A stretch of 64,000 bases of DNA from UBA1547 sp035399865 (GTDB lineage: Bacteria; Patescibacteriota; Saccharimonadia; Saccharimonadales; Saccharimonadaceae), in assembly GCA_035399865.1 (NCBI GenBank), contig DAOPJW010000001.1:62001-126000 (forward strand), given 5' to 3'. The notes below the pieces were generated by a model. The model had not been told where the DNA came from, ran no database searches, and was given only the letters and a program-made list of their open reading frames with translations. The position numbers and the translations under genes are program-made. Within the stretch, counting starts at the first letter, position 1; the number at the start of each line of letters is the position of its first letter. Positions 9,165 through 19,007 of this stretch are shown here, in pieces.

Positions 9165-9992
9165 ATGGAAATTGTATACTTACTACTAACAATAATATTA
9201 ATTGAAATTACGTATCTATTAATAATCAATCAAAAGAAGCTTGTTTATAAAAAAGAAACTAGGCCGATATTTGTCGATACTTCTGTATTGATTGACGGTA
9301 GGATTATTGAAATTGCAAAAACTGGATTTTTATTCGGATCTATAAGGATTCCACGTAGTGTGATAGGTGAGCTTCAAACAATGGCTGATGGTTCAGACAG
9401 TGAAAAAAGAAGTCGTGCTAGATTTGGTCTTGATATTATCGCTGAATTACAAAAAGTTGATGATCTTGATGTTGAAATATTTCAGGATAAAAGTCAAACT
9501 GAAGAAGGTGTCGATGAACGCCTAATATTTTTAGCTAAAAAATACGACGGAATTATTTGTACAATCGATTACAATCTTAATAAAGTTGCAACAGCTGAAA
9601 AGATTAAAGTAATAAATATCAATGATTTAGCAATGTCTATAAAGATGGCATATCTACCTAGTGAAAAAATACAGATTGAATTAACTCAAAAAGGACAGGA
9701 TTCTAAACAAGCAATAGGACATTTAGCAGATGGTACGATGGTTGTAGTTGAGAATGCTATTGATAAAATTGGAAAAATTGTAGAAATTGAATTTATCCGT
9801 AGCTTTCAAACTTCTGCTGGTAAAATGATGTTTGCAAAACTTTATAAACAAAAAAATGTTAATAAAAATATATCATTTACTGATAGGCGACGTAATGTAA
9901 AACGAAAAGAAACTAATCAAGCTAGATATAAATCTAAACAAACTCCATCTAGAGAACAGAACGTAATTAATTTAATAGATAGACAGCGTTAA
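9165..9992 (+). CDS. Membrane-anchored PIN-TRAM domain protein (YacL-like)
   Basis: 275 residues. One N-terminal transmembrane helix (about 3-22), then a PIN nuclease-fold domain from about 35 with the conserved acidic residues in FVDTSVLIDGR, in the E of VIGELQ, and in IICTIDYNLNKVA. A TRAM RNA-binding domain follows at about 165-225 (GQDSKQAIGHLADGTMVVVE), and a basic tail ends the protein. The arrangement matches Bacillus YacL, which also has a membrane segment plus PIN and TRAM. Predicted metal-dependent RNase at the inner membrane face; the substrate is unknown. Follows radA by 11 nt, as in YacL/RadA neighbourhoods of Firmicutes. Confidence 0.85.
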   Translation: MEIVYLLLTIILIEITYLLIINQKKLVYKKETRPIFVDTSVLIDGRIIEIAKTGFLFGSIRIPRSVIGELQTMADGSDSEKRSRARFGLDIIAELQKVDDLDVEIFQDKSQTEEGVDERLIFLAKKYDGIICTIDYNLNKVATAEKIKVININDLAMSIKMAYLPSEKIQIELTQKGQDSKQAIGHLADGTMVVVENAIDKIGKIVEIEFIRSFQTSAGKMMFAKLYKQKNVNKNISFTDRRRNVKRKETNQARYKSKQTPSREQNVINLIDRQR

Positions 9993-10006
9993 AGACTAAA
10001 AATTCA

Positions 10007-12700
10007 TTATTCTTTATAGATTGGAAGAGTGTCGGTATTTGAATCATTTGTATAATAACCAACATCAACTACTGATGCTGATACTTGTTTTTGGCTAGTA
10101 TCACTTTCTGTAAGAGTTATATCAAAACTATATTCGTCCGAACCATTATAGGCAAAGGTATTTACTACAACACCAGCAATTAATATTTGAGTGCTTGATA
10201 AATCGAATGTCCCTTTGTTAACAGTTGCAGTTATCGTATAAGTGTTTTTAGTAAGTGGTTTTTTGTCGACATCTATAGTTACACTCGGTGGTTGGTCACT
10301 TTCTTTATGAGCATCATCATCTGAATTTGGATCGTAACCATCAGGAGCGGTAAACACATCTTTTTTGGTTATAGGATCGGTCATTTTTATTATCTCTAGT
10401 TCAATCTTTGCGGATGGCGGAGTGAATTCTGTGGCTTTCTTTTTTGAATACTTATCAAAAGTCATCATTGTTTTTGATTGACCTTGGGATTTATTCCACC
10501 AAGACGGATATAATTCATTATTTACTATCTGAATACCAATAGGTCTTACATACCAATCACCTGATTTCCATTTACCCTCATTAGCATAGATGTCTTTATG
10601 TGCATATTCGATTACTTTTGCGATAATCGAGCCTGGTAATGATGAAGTACCATTTCGTAGTATACTAGCGTCAGAATTTCCAAGCCATACTCCCATTGTA
10701 AGAGCCGGACTATAACTAACCATCCAAATATCTTTGGCGTTACCACCCTTGTCCGATGTTCCAGTTTTTGTAGCTGTTTTTACTCCAGGTATTTCCATAC
10801 CTCTTGCATGGTATCCATTTAAAGGAGCTCTTGCATTATCGTCACTTAATATGTCGGATACGATATAAGCAGATTGTTTGTCTACAATCTGAGTTGATTC
10901 TGGATCAACCCATTTTTTTAATACCTCACCAGAATTATTTTTTACTTCAAGAATAGTCGATTGCGATTTATAAGCACCTTCACGGGCTAATGATGCATAG
11001 GCATTTACTAAATCAATTTGTTTAATACCACAACCACCAATTGCTGATGCTAAACCAACATTTACTTCGTCGCCTTGAGTGCAGTAACTTGTAGCTCCTA
11101 ATTTACGAATAGTTTCAATCGTCGGTTTAACACCTGATATATACATTGCTGTGACAGCAGGGATATTTCTTGACGTTGCCAAAGCTGATCTGATCGTAAC
11201 AGGGCCCTTAAATGTTCGGTCTGCATTATATAAAGGTGCTCCATAAATTGAACTAATATTCACGTCATTGAGTATACTTCCACTTCCATAATTTACGCCT
11301 GTCTTTTTTTCAAATAATTTTGCATAAACTAGTGCTTTTACAGTTGAGCCAGGTTGAATATAAGCAGTTGCAGCATTATCCTGTCCATAGCCAGCTAAAT
11401 TAAAATCACGACTTCCCATAAGAGCTATGATTTGACCAGTTTTTGTGTCTTCAACAGTTGCTGCTCCGTTAGTAAATCCAGCCCAATCGGGAATCGAAGA
11501 GCTAAACATATCGTTCATAGCTTCTTCTAGTTTGTTTTGAATACGTATATCCAAGGTAGTTGTTACTTTTAGCCCACCTTTACCAACTGTTGATTTTCCG
11601 AGTTCTTTTTCTAGCTCGGATCGAACCATTTGTACAAAATGAGGAGCTTTGATATTAGTATATTGGCTAGCTTCAGGTGCTATATGATCGATGATTGGGT
11701 ATTCTTTCGCTTCTTTCGCTTGTTTTTTGTCAATATAGCCCATACTTTGCATATTATCGATTACTTTATGTTGTCGGTATAATAATGCCTCATGTCCTTC
11801 TATATAATAAGGATTATAATATGACGGATCTTGAGGGATTGAGGCTAATAAAGCTGCTTCAGCAATTGTTAAATCCTTAGCAGATTTACTAAAATAAGTT
11901 TGAGCAGCGGATTCTACACCATTTCGACGACCACCGTAAGGAGATTCGTTTAAGTATAGGGTCAAGATTTGATCTTTGTTATACATACGTTCAACTTCGA
12001 TTGATAGTATTATCTCTTTGATTTTTCGAGGAATTCCTGATAATCCACGTTTACCTGATTCATCAGCAAAGAAAACTTGCTTAATAAGCTGTTGAGTAAG
12101 TGTGGAACCACCTTGAGTATAACGACCTCTTAAATTATTTATTACCGCCCTAATTAAACCCGACGCACTAACACCACCGTGTTTATAAAATTCTTTATCT
12201 TCAATTGATACAGTCGCTTGTTTTAGATATTCATTAATATCTTTGCTGTCAACAACTAATTTGTAGTCGCCTTCACCCTTATCTTCCCATAACAACTCGC
12301 CATTTCGATCATAGTATTTTGTTACGGTAGTCTGTACTCTTTTGGCAAGTTCACCAGGTCTAATAGCATCAAGATCTTTTCTGAAATATGCGAACAAACC
12401 ACCTGCCATTAAGCAGACTATCAAAACTGATATACCAGCAATTTTCAAAGCCATTATTGCACCACGTTTAGAGAACCAATATTTTGCTACTCGTTTTGGG
12501 TGTAACCTATAAAAAAAACGCTTTATTGGATTTTTAGGCAAAGATGCCAAATATTGTGCATGCTTTCTTGACTCTGTGTCTTTTTTGATTTTTCGAGAAT
12601 GAACTAAATTAGAATATACGCTCAATCTTTTCGGTTTGAACTTGAAAAACTTAGACAGATTAAACTTTACTTTTCTTGATTTGAAAAATTTTTTACCCAC
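10007..12700 (-). CDS. Bifunctional class A penicillin-binding protein (glycosyltransferase/transpeptidase)
   Basis: 897 residues. A basic cytoplasmic N-terminus of about 80 residues precedes one transmembrane helix at about 84-105. The GT51 glycosyltransferase domain has EDKEFYKHGG, GGSTLTQQLIKQ and the helix IEVERMYNKDQILTLYLNE. The transpeptidase has the active-site serine in PGSTVKAL (SxxK), SRN, and KTGTSDKG. The C-terminal 130 residues resemble a Big/Ig-like extracellular domain. It polymerises and crosslinks peptidoglycan, so this cell makes a wall. The start is GTG 12700, because an upstream ATG runs into a stop after four codons. Convergent with the PIN-TRAM gene, 14 bp apart, with no clear terminator between them. 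Confidence 0.95.
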   Translation of the reverse strand: MGKKFFKSRKVKFNLSKFFKFKPKRLSVYSNLVHSRKIKKDTESRKHAQYLASLPKNPIKRFFYRLHPKRVAKYWFSKRGAIMALKIAGISVLIVCLMAGGLFAYFRKDLDAIRPGELAKRVQTTVTKYYDRNGELLWEDKGEGDYKLVVDSKDINEYLKQATVSIEDKEFYKHGGVSASGLIRAVINNLRGRYTQGGSTLTQQLIKQVFFADESGKRGLSGIPRKIKEIILSIEVERMYNKDQILTLYLNESPYGGRRNGVESAAQTYFSKSAKDLTIAEAALLASIPQDPSYYNPYYIEGHEALLYRQHKVIDNMQSMGYIDKKQAKEAKEYPIIDHIAPEASQYTNIKAPHFVQMVRSELEKELGKSTVGKGGLKVTTTLDIRIQNKLEEAMNDMFSSSIPDWAGFTNGAATVEDTKTGQIIALMGSRDFNLAGYGQDNAATAYIQPGSTVKALVYAKLFEKKTGVNYGSGSILNDVNISSIYGAPLYNADRTFKGPVTIRSALATSRNIPAVTAMYISGVKPTIETIRKLGATSYCTQGDEVNVGLASAIGGCGIKQIDLVNAYASLAREGAYKSQSTILEVKNNSGEVLKKWVDPESTQIVDKQSAYIVSDILSDDNARAPLNGYHARGMEIPGVKTATKTGTSDKGGNAKDIWMVSYSPALTMGVWLGNSDASILRNGTSSLPGSIIAKVIEYAHKDIYANEGKWKSGDWYVRPIGIQIVNNELYPSWWNKSQGQSKTMMTFDKYSKKKATEFTPPSAKIELEIIKMTDPITKKDVFTAPDGYDPNSDDDAHKESDQPPSVTIDVDKKPLTKNTYTITATVNKGTFDLSSTQILIAGVVVNTFAYNGSDEYSFDITLTESDTSQKQVSASVVDVGYYTNDSNTDTLPIYKE

Positions 12701-12729
12701 GTGACATAATTCCCATAAACAATATGACT

Positions 12730-12758
12730 ATTATAGCACTTGGTGTAAAGTCAACCAA
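12730..12758 (-). promoter_or_regulatory. Promoter for the penicillin-binding protein gene
   Basis: On the minus strand TTGGTT (12758-12753), a 17-nt spacer and TATAAT (12735-12730). Transcription would start about 23 nt before the GTG start codon. Confidence 0.55.
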
Positions 12759-12836
12759 GTTTTTATAAAGATAGAAATTTGATATACTTAGTTAGCGGAA
12801 AAGTAAAAAGTAATAATATAAATATGTGAGGATATA

Positions 12837-14051
12837 ATGAAACTATCTGAAGAGCTAAAATGGCGAGGTTTCATCAACCAGACCACTTACGATGATATTT
12901 CAGTATTAAATGACGAGCCAATTTCCTTTTATATAGGTGTTGATCCAAGTTCTGATAGTATGACGATTGGTAATTTAGCAGCTATCATGATGGTTAAATG
13001 TTTTATTAAGCACGGCCATAAAGCTTTTCTTCTAGTCGGTGGGGCGACAGGAATGATTGGTGATCCTGATGGTAAATTTGATGAACGCAACCTGAAAACT
13101 GTCGATGAAATTAACAAAAATAAAGAAGCCATCGCTTCTCAATACAGGATAATTTTAGATGGCGATAATTTCTCCTTAGTTGATAATTATGATTGGTTCA
13201 AGGATATAAACTACCTCGATTTTTTGAGAAATATCGGTAAACATGTTCCAATGAGCCAGATGCTTGGTAGGGATTTTGTGCAGTCAAGGCTTGGGTCTGA
13301 AGGATCAGGTATAAGCTATGCAGAATTTAGCTATTCATTAATTCAAGGTTATGATTTTTTGCATCTTTTCAGAGAGTTCGGAGTAACTTTACAGCTATGT
13401 GGTGCTGATCAGTGGGGAAATTCAATAACTGGGGTAGATTTAATAAGACGTATAGAAAGCAAAGAAGCTCATGTCTATTCAACACCTTTGATCATAAATA
13501 AATCAACAGGGGCGAAATTTGGAAAATCTGAGGATGGTGCGATTTGGTTAGATCACAATAAAACTAGCACATATAAATTTTTCCAGTTTTGGCTTAATGC
13601 TGATGATGCTGGAGTTATCGATTACCTAAAGGTGTACACATTATTAGAAAAAGAAAAAATTGATGAATTAGATAAAGAGCTTAAAAATAATCCAGAAGCT
13701 CGTCTTGCACAAAAAATGTTAGCACGAGAGGTTACGACTTTAATTCATGGTAAAGAAAGAACTGAAAGCGTAGAAAAAGTGACCAATGTATTATTTGGAG
13801 GTGAAAAATTTGAAAGTTTATCCGAAGCCGATATCGAAATTTTATCGAAAGAAATACCAGCTGATATTACTGGAAAATCTGTGGTAGAATATTTAGTTTT
13901 GTCAAATATTGCACTTGGAAATAATGATGCAAGAAGATTAATTAGTGCTGGAGCAGTTTCTATTAATGGTCAAAAAATAACAGAAGATAGAATAATTAAC
14001 GAAAGAGCATTAGTAAAAAAAGGCAAAAACAGCTTTGTTTTAGTCAGATAG
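12837..14051 (+). CDS. tyrS: Tyrosyl-tRNA synthetase
   Basis: 404 residues. Class I aminoacyl-tRNA synthetase that charges tRNA-Tyr. The HIGH-like motif is SMTIGNLA at about 40-47. The tyrosine pocket is marked by YSLIQGYDFLHL and QLCGADQWGN, and the KMSKS equivalent is KFGKS. An S4 RNA-binding domain ends the protein (ARRLISAGAVSINGQKI). The start follows GAGG 6 nt upstream. The short leader has no T-box. Its tRNA, tRNA-Tyr(GTA), lies at 62616-62701. Confidence 0.97.
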   Translation: MKLSEELKWRGFINQTTYDDISVLNDEPISFYIGVDPSSDSMTIGNLAAIMMVKCFIKHGHKAFLLVGGATGMIGDPDGKFDERNLKTVDEINKNKEAIASQYRIILDGDNFSLVDNYDWFKDINYLDFLRNIGKHVPMSQMLGRDFVQSRLGSEGSGISYAEFSYSLIQGYDFLHLFREFGVTLQLCGADQWGNSITGVDLIRRIESKEAHVYSTPLIINKSTGAKFGKSEDGAIWLDHNKTSTYKFFQFWLNADDAGVIDYLKVYTLLEKEKIDELDKELKNNPEARLAQKMLAREVTTLIHGKERTESVEKVTNVLFGGEKFESLSEADIEILSKEIPADITGKSVVEYLVLSNIALGNNDARRLISAGAVSINGQKITEDRIINERALVKKGKNSFVLVR

Positions 14052-14074
14052 AAATAATTATTTAGGAGGGGACG

Positions 14075-15496
14075 ATGAAAATAAATACCAGTATGTTTAG
14101 AGCTTACGATCTAAGAGGATTAGTAGAAAAAGAACTTAACGCTGAGAATTCGGAAACTATCGGCAAAGCTTATGGTACATATTTGAAGCGTCATGGTATA
14201 ACAAAAGCCATTGTCGGTCGCGACTGTAGAGCGAACAGTGAAGAATATGGCGATGCTTTGATTCGTGGTTTTAGTTGGGCTGGTATCGATACGATTGATA
14301 TTGGTTTAAATATGGTCGGTACGTTTTATTGGGCTCAATATTATTTGGACATCAAAGGTGGTGCCTTTGTAACGGCATCTCATAACCCTCCTGAATTTAA
14401 TGGTTTTAAATTTGCTATTGATTTATCAGAAACATTAGTAAGCGATGGTATGCAGGAGCTCTGTCGGATGGTTGTCGAAGATGATTATGAGCAAGGCGAA
14501 ATACCTGGAAAAGTTGAGAAAAAAGACATCAGACAAGCTTATTTTGACGATATTATCAAGCGTTTGCCGATATTAAAAAAATTTAAAATTGTAATTGATC
14601 CGAGCTGTTCAACTGCTGGAGTAATTGCACCGGAACTATTACGCAAGGCAGGTTGTGAAGTTATTGAACGAAATTGTCAGATTGATCCGTCTTTTCCATT
14701 AGGTACGCCTGATCCGACTGAATTAATGGTTGCCGAGAGAGTACGTAAATCCGTTCTAGAGGAGAAAGCCGACCTTGGTTTCTCTTATGATGCGGATGGC
14801 GATCGAATTGGTATAGTTGACGAAAAAGGAGGAATTATTTGGAACGACGTACTGGTTGCGATATTTGCTTCCGATGTTTTGAGTGATCATCCAGGTGCAA
14901 AAATTATGTATAACACATTATGCTCAAAGGTTGTCGAGGAAACTATTATAAAAGAAGGTGGTGAACCGTTTATGTGGCGGACTGGCCATTCCTTTTTGAA
15001 AAAGAAAAACCAAGAGGTAAAGGCCGCGTTTATTGGTGAACTTTCTGGCCATTTCTTTTTCTCAGCAGATTTTTATAATCATGATGATGGCTTATATTCA
15101 ACCATGCGACTACTTCGTTATCTTTCAAATACAAACAAGACGTTATCCGAAGTCGTTACTGGATTGCCGAATTATATTTCCAGTGCCGAAATTAAACTTG
15201 GTTGTGCTGATAATAAAAAAGTAGGTTTAATTGAAAACCTAAGTAAGCAATTAATTGCTGATTTTCCAGATGCGGATGTAATCAGTGATGAGCGTGCCGG
15301 TGACGGTGTTAGATTGAATCTGCCTGATGCGATGTTTGTTGTCAGATATTCCCAGAATGGGCCATATTTGACCATTAAATTCGAGGCAAAAACTAAAGAC
15401 AGGTATGAGGAAATTAAAAAATATCTCAAGAATATACTATTAGGTCACAAAGAAGTCGATTGGACGTTCGGCGTCAATACCGAAGCACTCGATTAG
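14075..15496 (+). CDS. Phosphomannomutase/phosphoglucomutase
   Basis: 473 residues of the alpha-D-phosphohexomutase superfamily. The catalytic phosphoserine loop is TASHNPPEFNGFK (about 100-112), the Mg-binding loop is DADGDRIG (about 244), the sugar loop is GELSGHFFF, and the phosphate loop near the C-terminus is RYSQNGPYLTIKFEA. It interconverts hexose 1- and 6-phosphates for cell-surface sugars. The start ATG has a strong AGGAGGGG Shine-Dalgarno and lies 23 nt after tyrS. Whether mannose or glucose phosphate is preferred cannot be read from the sequence. Confidence 0.93.
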   Translation: MKINTSMFRAYDLRGLVEKELNAENSETIGKAYGTYLKRHGITKAIVGRDCRANSEEYGDALIRGFSWAGIDTIDIGLNMVGTFYWAQYYLDIKGGAFVTASHNPPEFNGFKFAIDLSETLVSDGMQELCRMVVEDDYEQGEIPGKVEKKDIRQAYFDDIIKRLPILKKFKIVIDPSCSTAGVIAPELLRKAGCEVIERNCQIDPSFPLGTPDPTELMVAERVRKSVLEEKADLGFSYDADGDRIGIVDEKGGIIWNDVLVAIFASDVLSDHPGAKIMYNTLCSKVVEETIIKEGGEPFMWRTGHSFLKKKNQEVKAAFIGELSGHFFFSADFYNHDDGLYSTMRLLRYLSNTNKTLSEVVTGLPNYISSAEIKLGCADNKKVGLIENLSKQLIADFPDADVISDERAGDGVRLNLPDAMFVVRYSQNGPYLTIKFEAKTKDRYEEIKKYLKNILLGHKEVDWTFGVNTEALD

Positions 15497-15512
15497 CTGT
15501 TATCATATAAGT

Positions 15513-17543
15513 ATGAATTTGTTATCACCAATTGATAGAGTTAAGGGTGTCGGAATTAGGAATACTCAGGCATTTGCATTGGCTGGTATTAACACCGTTG
15601 GTGATTTAATATGTTTTTTTCCAAGAGCTTATGAAGATTTTTCTGAAATTACTATGATTTCAAAAATAAATCCTGGAAAAGTAACAATAAAAGCTAAATG
15701 CGAAAAAATTTCTACCAGACCCGTTAGAAGAGGCCTTAGAATCACAACTGCAACGCTATCTGATGAAAGTGGTAAAATTCAGGCAATTTGGTTTAACCAA
15801 CCGTATCGAGAAACGCAATTAAAATCAGGTGAAGAATTTTATTTTTCTGGAAACTATGAATTTAGCTATAATCGTTATCAATTAACTAATCCCAGTGCCG
15901 AACGCGTTAGTGAGATACCCGTTCAGACTGGAAGAATTTTACCAATTTATAAATCCATAAAAGGCTTAAAAATTCCTTTAGTTAGAAAAATTTTATCAGA
16001 ATTAAAGCCTCTAATTTCAATATTGCCAGAAACACTTCCAGAACAAATAATATCAGATGAAAAATTACTATCTTATAACCAAGCAATTACTAAAATTCAT
16101 TTTCCTGAAAAGTTAAATGACATCGAAAAAGCTAGAGAGAGATTGGCGTTTGAGGAATTGTTTCAGATGTTACTTGCCAGTCAACTCAATCGTAGTGAAA
16201 ATTCAAAATTATCTGGATGGCAGATACTTTTTAACAAATCTGTCGCGGAAAATTTCGTAAAAAAATTACCTTTTGATTTAACTGCATCTCAACGAGTAGC
16301 ATCTTGGGAAATTATCCAAGATTTGGGTAAAAATACTCCAATGAACAGAATGCTCCAGGGTGATGTTGGCTCTGGAAAAACTGTTGTTGCAGGCTTGGTA
16401 GCTTGTCAGGTAGCTAATCATGGTTTTCAAACCGCATTGATGGCACCAACAGAGGTATTAGCAAAACAACATGCAAATACATTAGAAAGCTTACTGAAAC
16501 CTTTTAATATAAAGATTGGATTATTAACAGGAAGTGTAAAAGGAAATAACCGAAAAATTATTTACAAAAATATTGCCAACGGCGAAATTGATGTTGTTGT
16601 CGGAACTCATGCCCTAATACAAGAATCGGTAACATTCCATAAATTAAGTTTCGTTGTTATTGACGAACAGCATAGATTTGGAGTAAATCAACGTCAACAA
16701 CTACTGAAAAAATCTAAATTTATGCCTCATTTACTTACCATGACGGCAACACCGATACCAAGGAGCTTGTCTCTAACTTTATATGGAGAACTTGACATCA
16801 GTATACTAAATGAACTTCCAAAAAATCGTAAACCAATAATTACTAAAATTTGGTCCCCTAATAGTAGGCCTCAATTATATAAAATAATTGACGACGAAAT
16901 CAAATCGGGTCGGCAAGCTTATGTAATCTGTAGTCTTATAGAAAATAATATAGCGAATGAATTAAAAAGCGTTCAAGAAGAATTTAATAAACTTAAAAAC
17001 TCAATATTTAAACATCGTCGCATTGGTTTACTCCATGGAAAAATGAAATCCGATGAAAAAGAATCAGTAATGAAAATCTTTTCTGAAGGGAATATCGATA
17101 TTTTAGTTAGTACTACAGTAGTTGAAGTTGGTGTCGACGTACCTAATGCAACCATAATAGTAATAGAAAATGCTGATCGTTTTGGATTATCTCAATTACA
17201 TCAATTACGTGGCAGAGTTGGGCGTAGTGAATATCAGAGTTATTGTTATCTGATGAATAGTACTAGCGAAAAACCTACAAAACGACTCCGAGAAATCGAA
17301 AATAGCAACGACGGATTTTATTTGGCAGAGGTGGATCTTCGTTTACGAGGTCCTGGTGAGATATATGGCCGAGCACAACATGGACCATTAAATTTGCAAA
17401 TTGCAAATTTATCAGATACGAAATTAATTTCTCGGGTCCAAAAACAAGCAAAAAATTTCGTAGAATCCGGTATTGATTTGCTACAATATAAACAATTATC
17501 ACATGGAGTTGAATATTATCAACGTTTAACTACATTAAATTAA
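15513..17543 (+). CDS. recG: ATP-dependent DNA helicase RecG
   Basis: 676 residues, normal for RecG. The N-terminal wedge/OB region comes first (about 1-230), then a superfamily 2 helicase core with Walker A GDVGSGKT, motif II DEQH, motif III MTATPIPRSL, and motif VI QLRGRVGR. The C-terminal RecG segment has DLRLRGPGEIYGRAQHG. It drives fork regression and branch migration. No Shine-Dalgarno is present; TATCAT at 15501-15506 lies 6 nt before the ATG, so a leaderless message internal to the operon is possible. Confidence 0.97.
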   Translation: MNLLSPIDRVKGVGIRNTQAFALAGINTVGDLICFFPRAYEDFSEITMISKINPGKVTIKAKCEKISTRPVRRGLRITTATLSDESGKIQAIWFNQPYRETQLKSGEEFYFSGNYEFSYNRYQLTNPSAERVSEIPVQTGRILPIYKSIKGLKIPLVRKILSELKPLISILPETLPEQIISDEKLLSYNQAITKIHFPEKLNDIEKARERLAFEELFQMLLASQLNRSENSKLSGWQILFNKSVAENFVKKLPFDLTASQRVASWEIIQDLGKNTPMNRMLQGDVGSGKTVVAGLVACQVANHGFQTALMAPTEVLAKQHANTLESLLKPFNIKIGLLTGSVKGNNRKIIYKNIANGEIDVVVGTHALIQESVTFHKLSFVVIDEQHRFGVNQRQQLLKKSKFMPHLLTMTATPIPRSLSLTLYGELDISILNELPKNRKPIITKIWSPNSRPQLYKIIDDEIKSGRQAYVICSLIENNIANELKSVQEEFNKLKNSIFKHRRIGLLHGKMKSDEKESVMKIFSEGNIDILVSTTVVEVGVDVPNATIIVIENADRFGLSQLHQLRGRVGRSEYQSYCYLMNSTSEKPTKRLREIENSNDGFYLAEVDLRLRGPGEIYGRAQHGPLNLQIANLSDTKLISRVQKQAKNFVESGIDLLQYKQLSHGVEYYQRLTTLN

Positions 17544-17557
17544 TAAAGAGAATTCAT

Positions 17558-18370
17558 ATGTATGCAGGAATAACACTTAGTAAAAGATCGGGACGAATAG
17601 TCGGAGTTCATCAAAAAATTGACAGAGTTGCCAGACGAGAATTGAATAAATTTATACCAAAAAATTCGTTTTTTCCATCTGCAAAAAATATTATTCATTT
17701 TGAAGGAATTAATGGTCCTGATGCCTTGAAGCATGTTAATAAATCCGAAGACGTTCCTTGGCATTTTATCGATCCAAAGAATATTCACAGTAGTCATTTA
17801 TTAAATATTATTAGTGATCATATGCATAATTTAACTAAAGCTCTTAAAGAAGACAATAAAGAAAGATCAGCTTTTGAAGCTTCTTGGATGGCACATGCGG
17901 TAGTTGATGGTCTGAGTCCGCCACATCATTACCCTCTTGATGAAAAAATTGAAGAACTATGGGGCAAACCTCAAAGTAAAAGAAATTCTATAAAAGATAA
18001 AGGTTTGATACGTGGAGAAAATAGCATAGACACTATTTCAAAAAATTGGCAATACTGGGGTGGTGGTGGTGTAATGATGGCTCATGTAATGTTTGAAATG
18101 GGGGTGTCTTCAGCTATTGCTGGTGATAAATTTAAAAAAAATGGACCGAGTCGAAATGACATTATAGTTTTAGAAAAGGTTGGATTTGAAATTATGTTTT
18201 TGGATTCTCTAAGTAAAATTGATAGTCTAAAAATGTACGATTCTTATTATAAAAATGGTTGGACACGAAGTCTTGCTTCGAAAACAAGAAAAGAATTAAT
18301 ACCAGAAATTATTAAAACTGTTGTCTTAGCTTGGTATCAAGCATTAATTCTTGCGGAGAAAGAAAAGTGA
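17558..18370 (+). CDS. Unknown histidine-rich protein, possible zinc phospholipase C-like fold
   Basis: 270 residues, not recognised as a named family. It starts MYAGITLSKRSGRIVGVHQKID. The pattern of histidines and acids is striking: VHQKIDRVARR near 20, PWHFIDP near 68, SSHLLNIISDHMHNL near 80, and WMAHAVVDGLSPPHHYP near 110-126. This spacing recalls the trinuclear-zinc S1/P1 nuclease and phospholipase C fold, where His/Asp clusters lie on bundled helices, but that is inference. A GGGGVMMAH loop follows. No signal peptide is visible. It is coupled to rsmD by a GTGA overlap and follows recG by 14 nt. Confidence 0.6.
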   Translation: MYAGITLSKRSGRIVGVHQKIDRVARRELNKFIPKNSFFPSAKNIIHFEGINGPDALKHVNKSEDVPWHFIDPKNIHSSHLLNIISDHMHNLTKALKEDNKERSAFEASWMAHAVVDGLSPPHHYPLDEKIEELWGKPQSKRNSIKDKGLIRGENSIDTISKNWQYWGGGGVMMAHVMFEMGVSSAIAGDKFKKNGPSRNDIIVLEKVGFEIMFLDSLSKIDSLKMYDSYYKNGWTRSLASKTRKELIPEIIKTVVLAWYQALILAEKEK

Positions 18371-18906
18371 TTTTACGCATAATATCCGGTATATATGGCG
18401 GTAGAACGATTAAAACGCCTGGTAGTAAAACTACTCATCCCATGGGGGATAGAGTAAGAGGGTCTTTATTTAATATCATTGGAGATGAAATCGTTGGAGC
18501 AAAAGTCTTAGATATTTTTGCAGGTTCAGGTTCGCTTGGAATAGAAGCATTAAGTCGAGGTGCTTCAAACGTAACATTCATTGAACGGGATAATTTAGCA
18601 TGCAAGATTTTGCAGGAAAATATCAAAAGTTTTAACTTAGAAGAAAATTCTAAAATATTAAAAATGAGTGCAAGTACGTGGATAGATAAAAATCAAGATA
18701 ATTTTTTTGATATAATTTTTGCTGATCCACCCTTTAATGATCCACAGTTTTCCACAGTTTCGCGATTAGGTGGTCTTTTAAAACCAAACGGGCTTATGTT
18801 ATTATCATATTCAGGTAGAGGTGCAGTGCCGCTCGTTAATGAAGTTGTTGTGGTGGACAATCGTAGTTACGGTAACGCGACACTAACGTTCTATCGTAAG
18901 AAATAA
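18367..18906 (+). CDS. rsmD: 16S rRNA (guanine-N2) methyltransferase RsmD
   Basis: 179 residues. Rossmann-type SAM-dependent methyltransferase. Motif I is DIFAGSGSLGIEALSRGA (about 41-58), motif II has FIERD, and the catalytic motif IV is ADPPFNDP (DPPF/Y type for N2-guanine). It methylates G966 of 16S rRNA during 30S assembly. I place the start at GTG 18367, which overlaps the TGA of the preceding gene and follows GGAGAAAG. A TTG further upstream (18331) is in frame but lies inside the previous gene. The stop codon is part of the terminator stem. Confidence 0.93.
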   Translation: MILRIISGIYGGRTIKTPGSKTTHPMGDRVRGSLFNIIGDEIVGAKVLDIFAGSGSLGIEALSRGASNVTFIERDNLACKILQENIKSFNLEENSKILKMSASTWIDKNQDNFFDIIFADPPFNDPQFSTVSRLGGLLKPNGLMLLSYSGRGAVPLVNEVVVVDNRSYGNATLTFYRKK

Positions 18907-18930
18907 CGGCTCTTTGAGCCGTTATTTTGT
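18902..18930 (+). terminator. Intrinsic terminator after rsmD
   Basis: An 11-bp perfect stem (18902-18912 with 18916-18926), loop TTT, then TTTTGTT. It closes the tyrS-rsmD gene run. Confidence 0.85.
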
Positions 18931-19007
18931 TATTACTTATATAATCTTGATTATAATGATTATGTTATAACTATTTGTAATTAATTATAAATTAAGGAAA
19001 CATTTTG

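Noticed and set aside
12759..12836. T-box riboswitch before tyrS
   Set aside because: The leader is too short and has no T-box sequence or specifier stem; the same holds for trpS.
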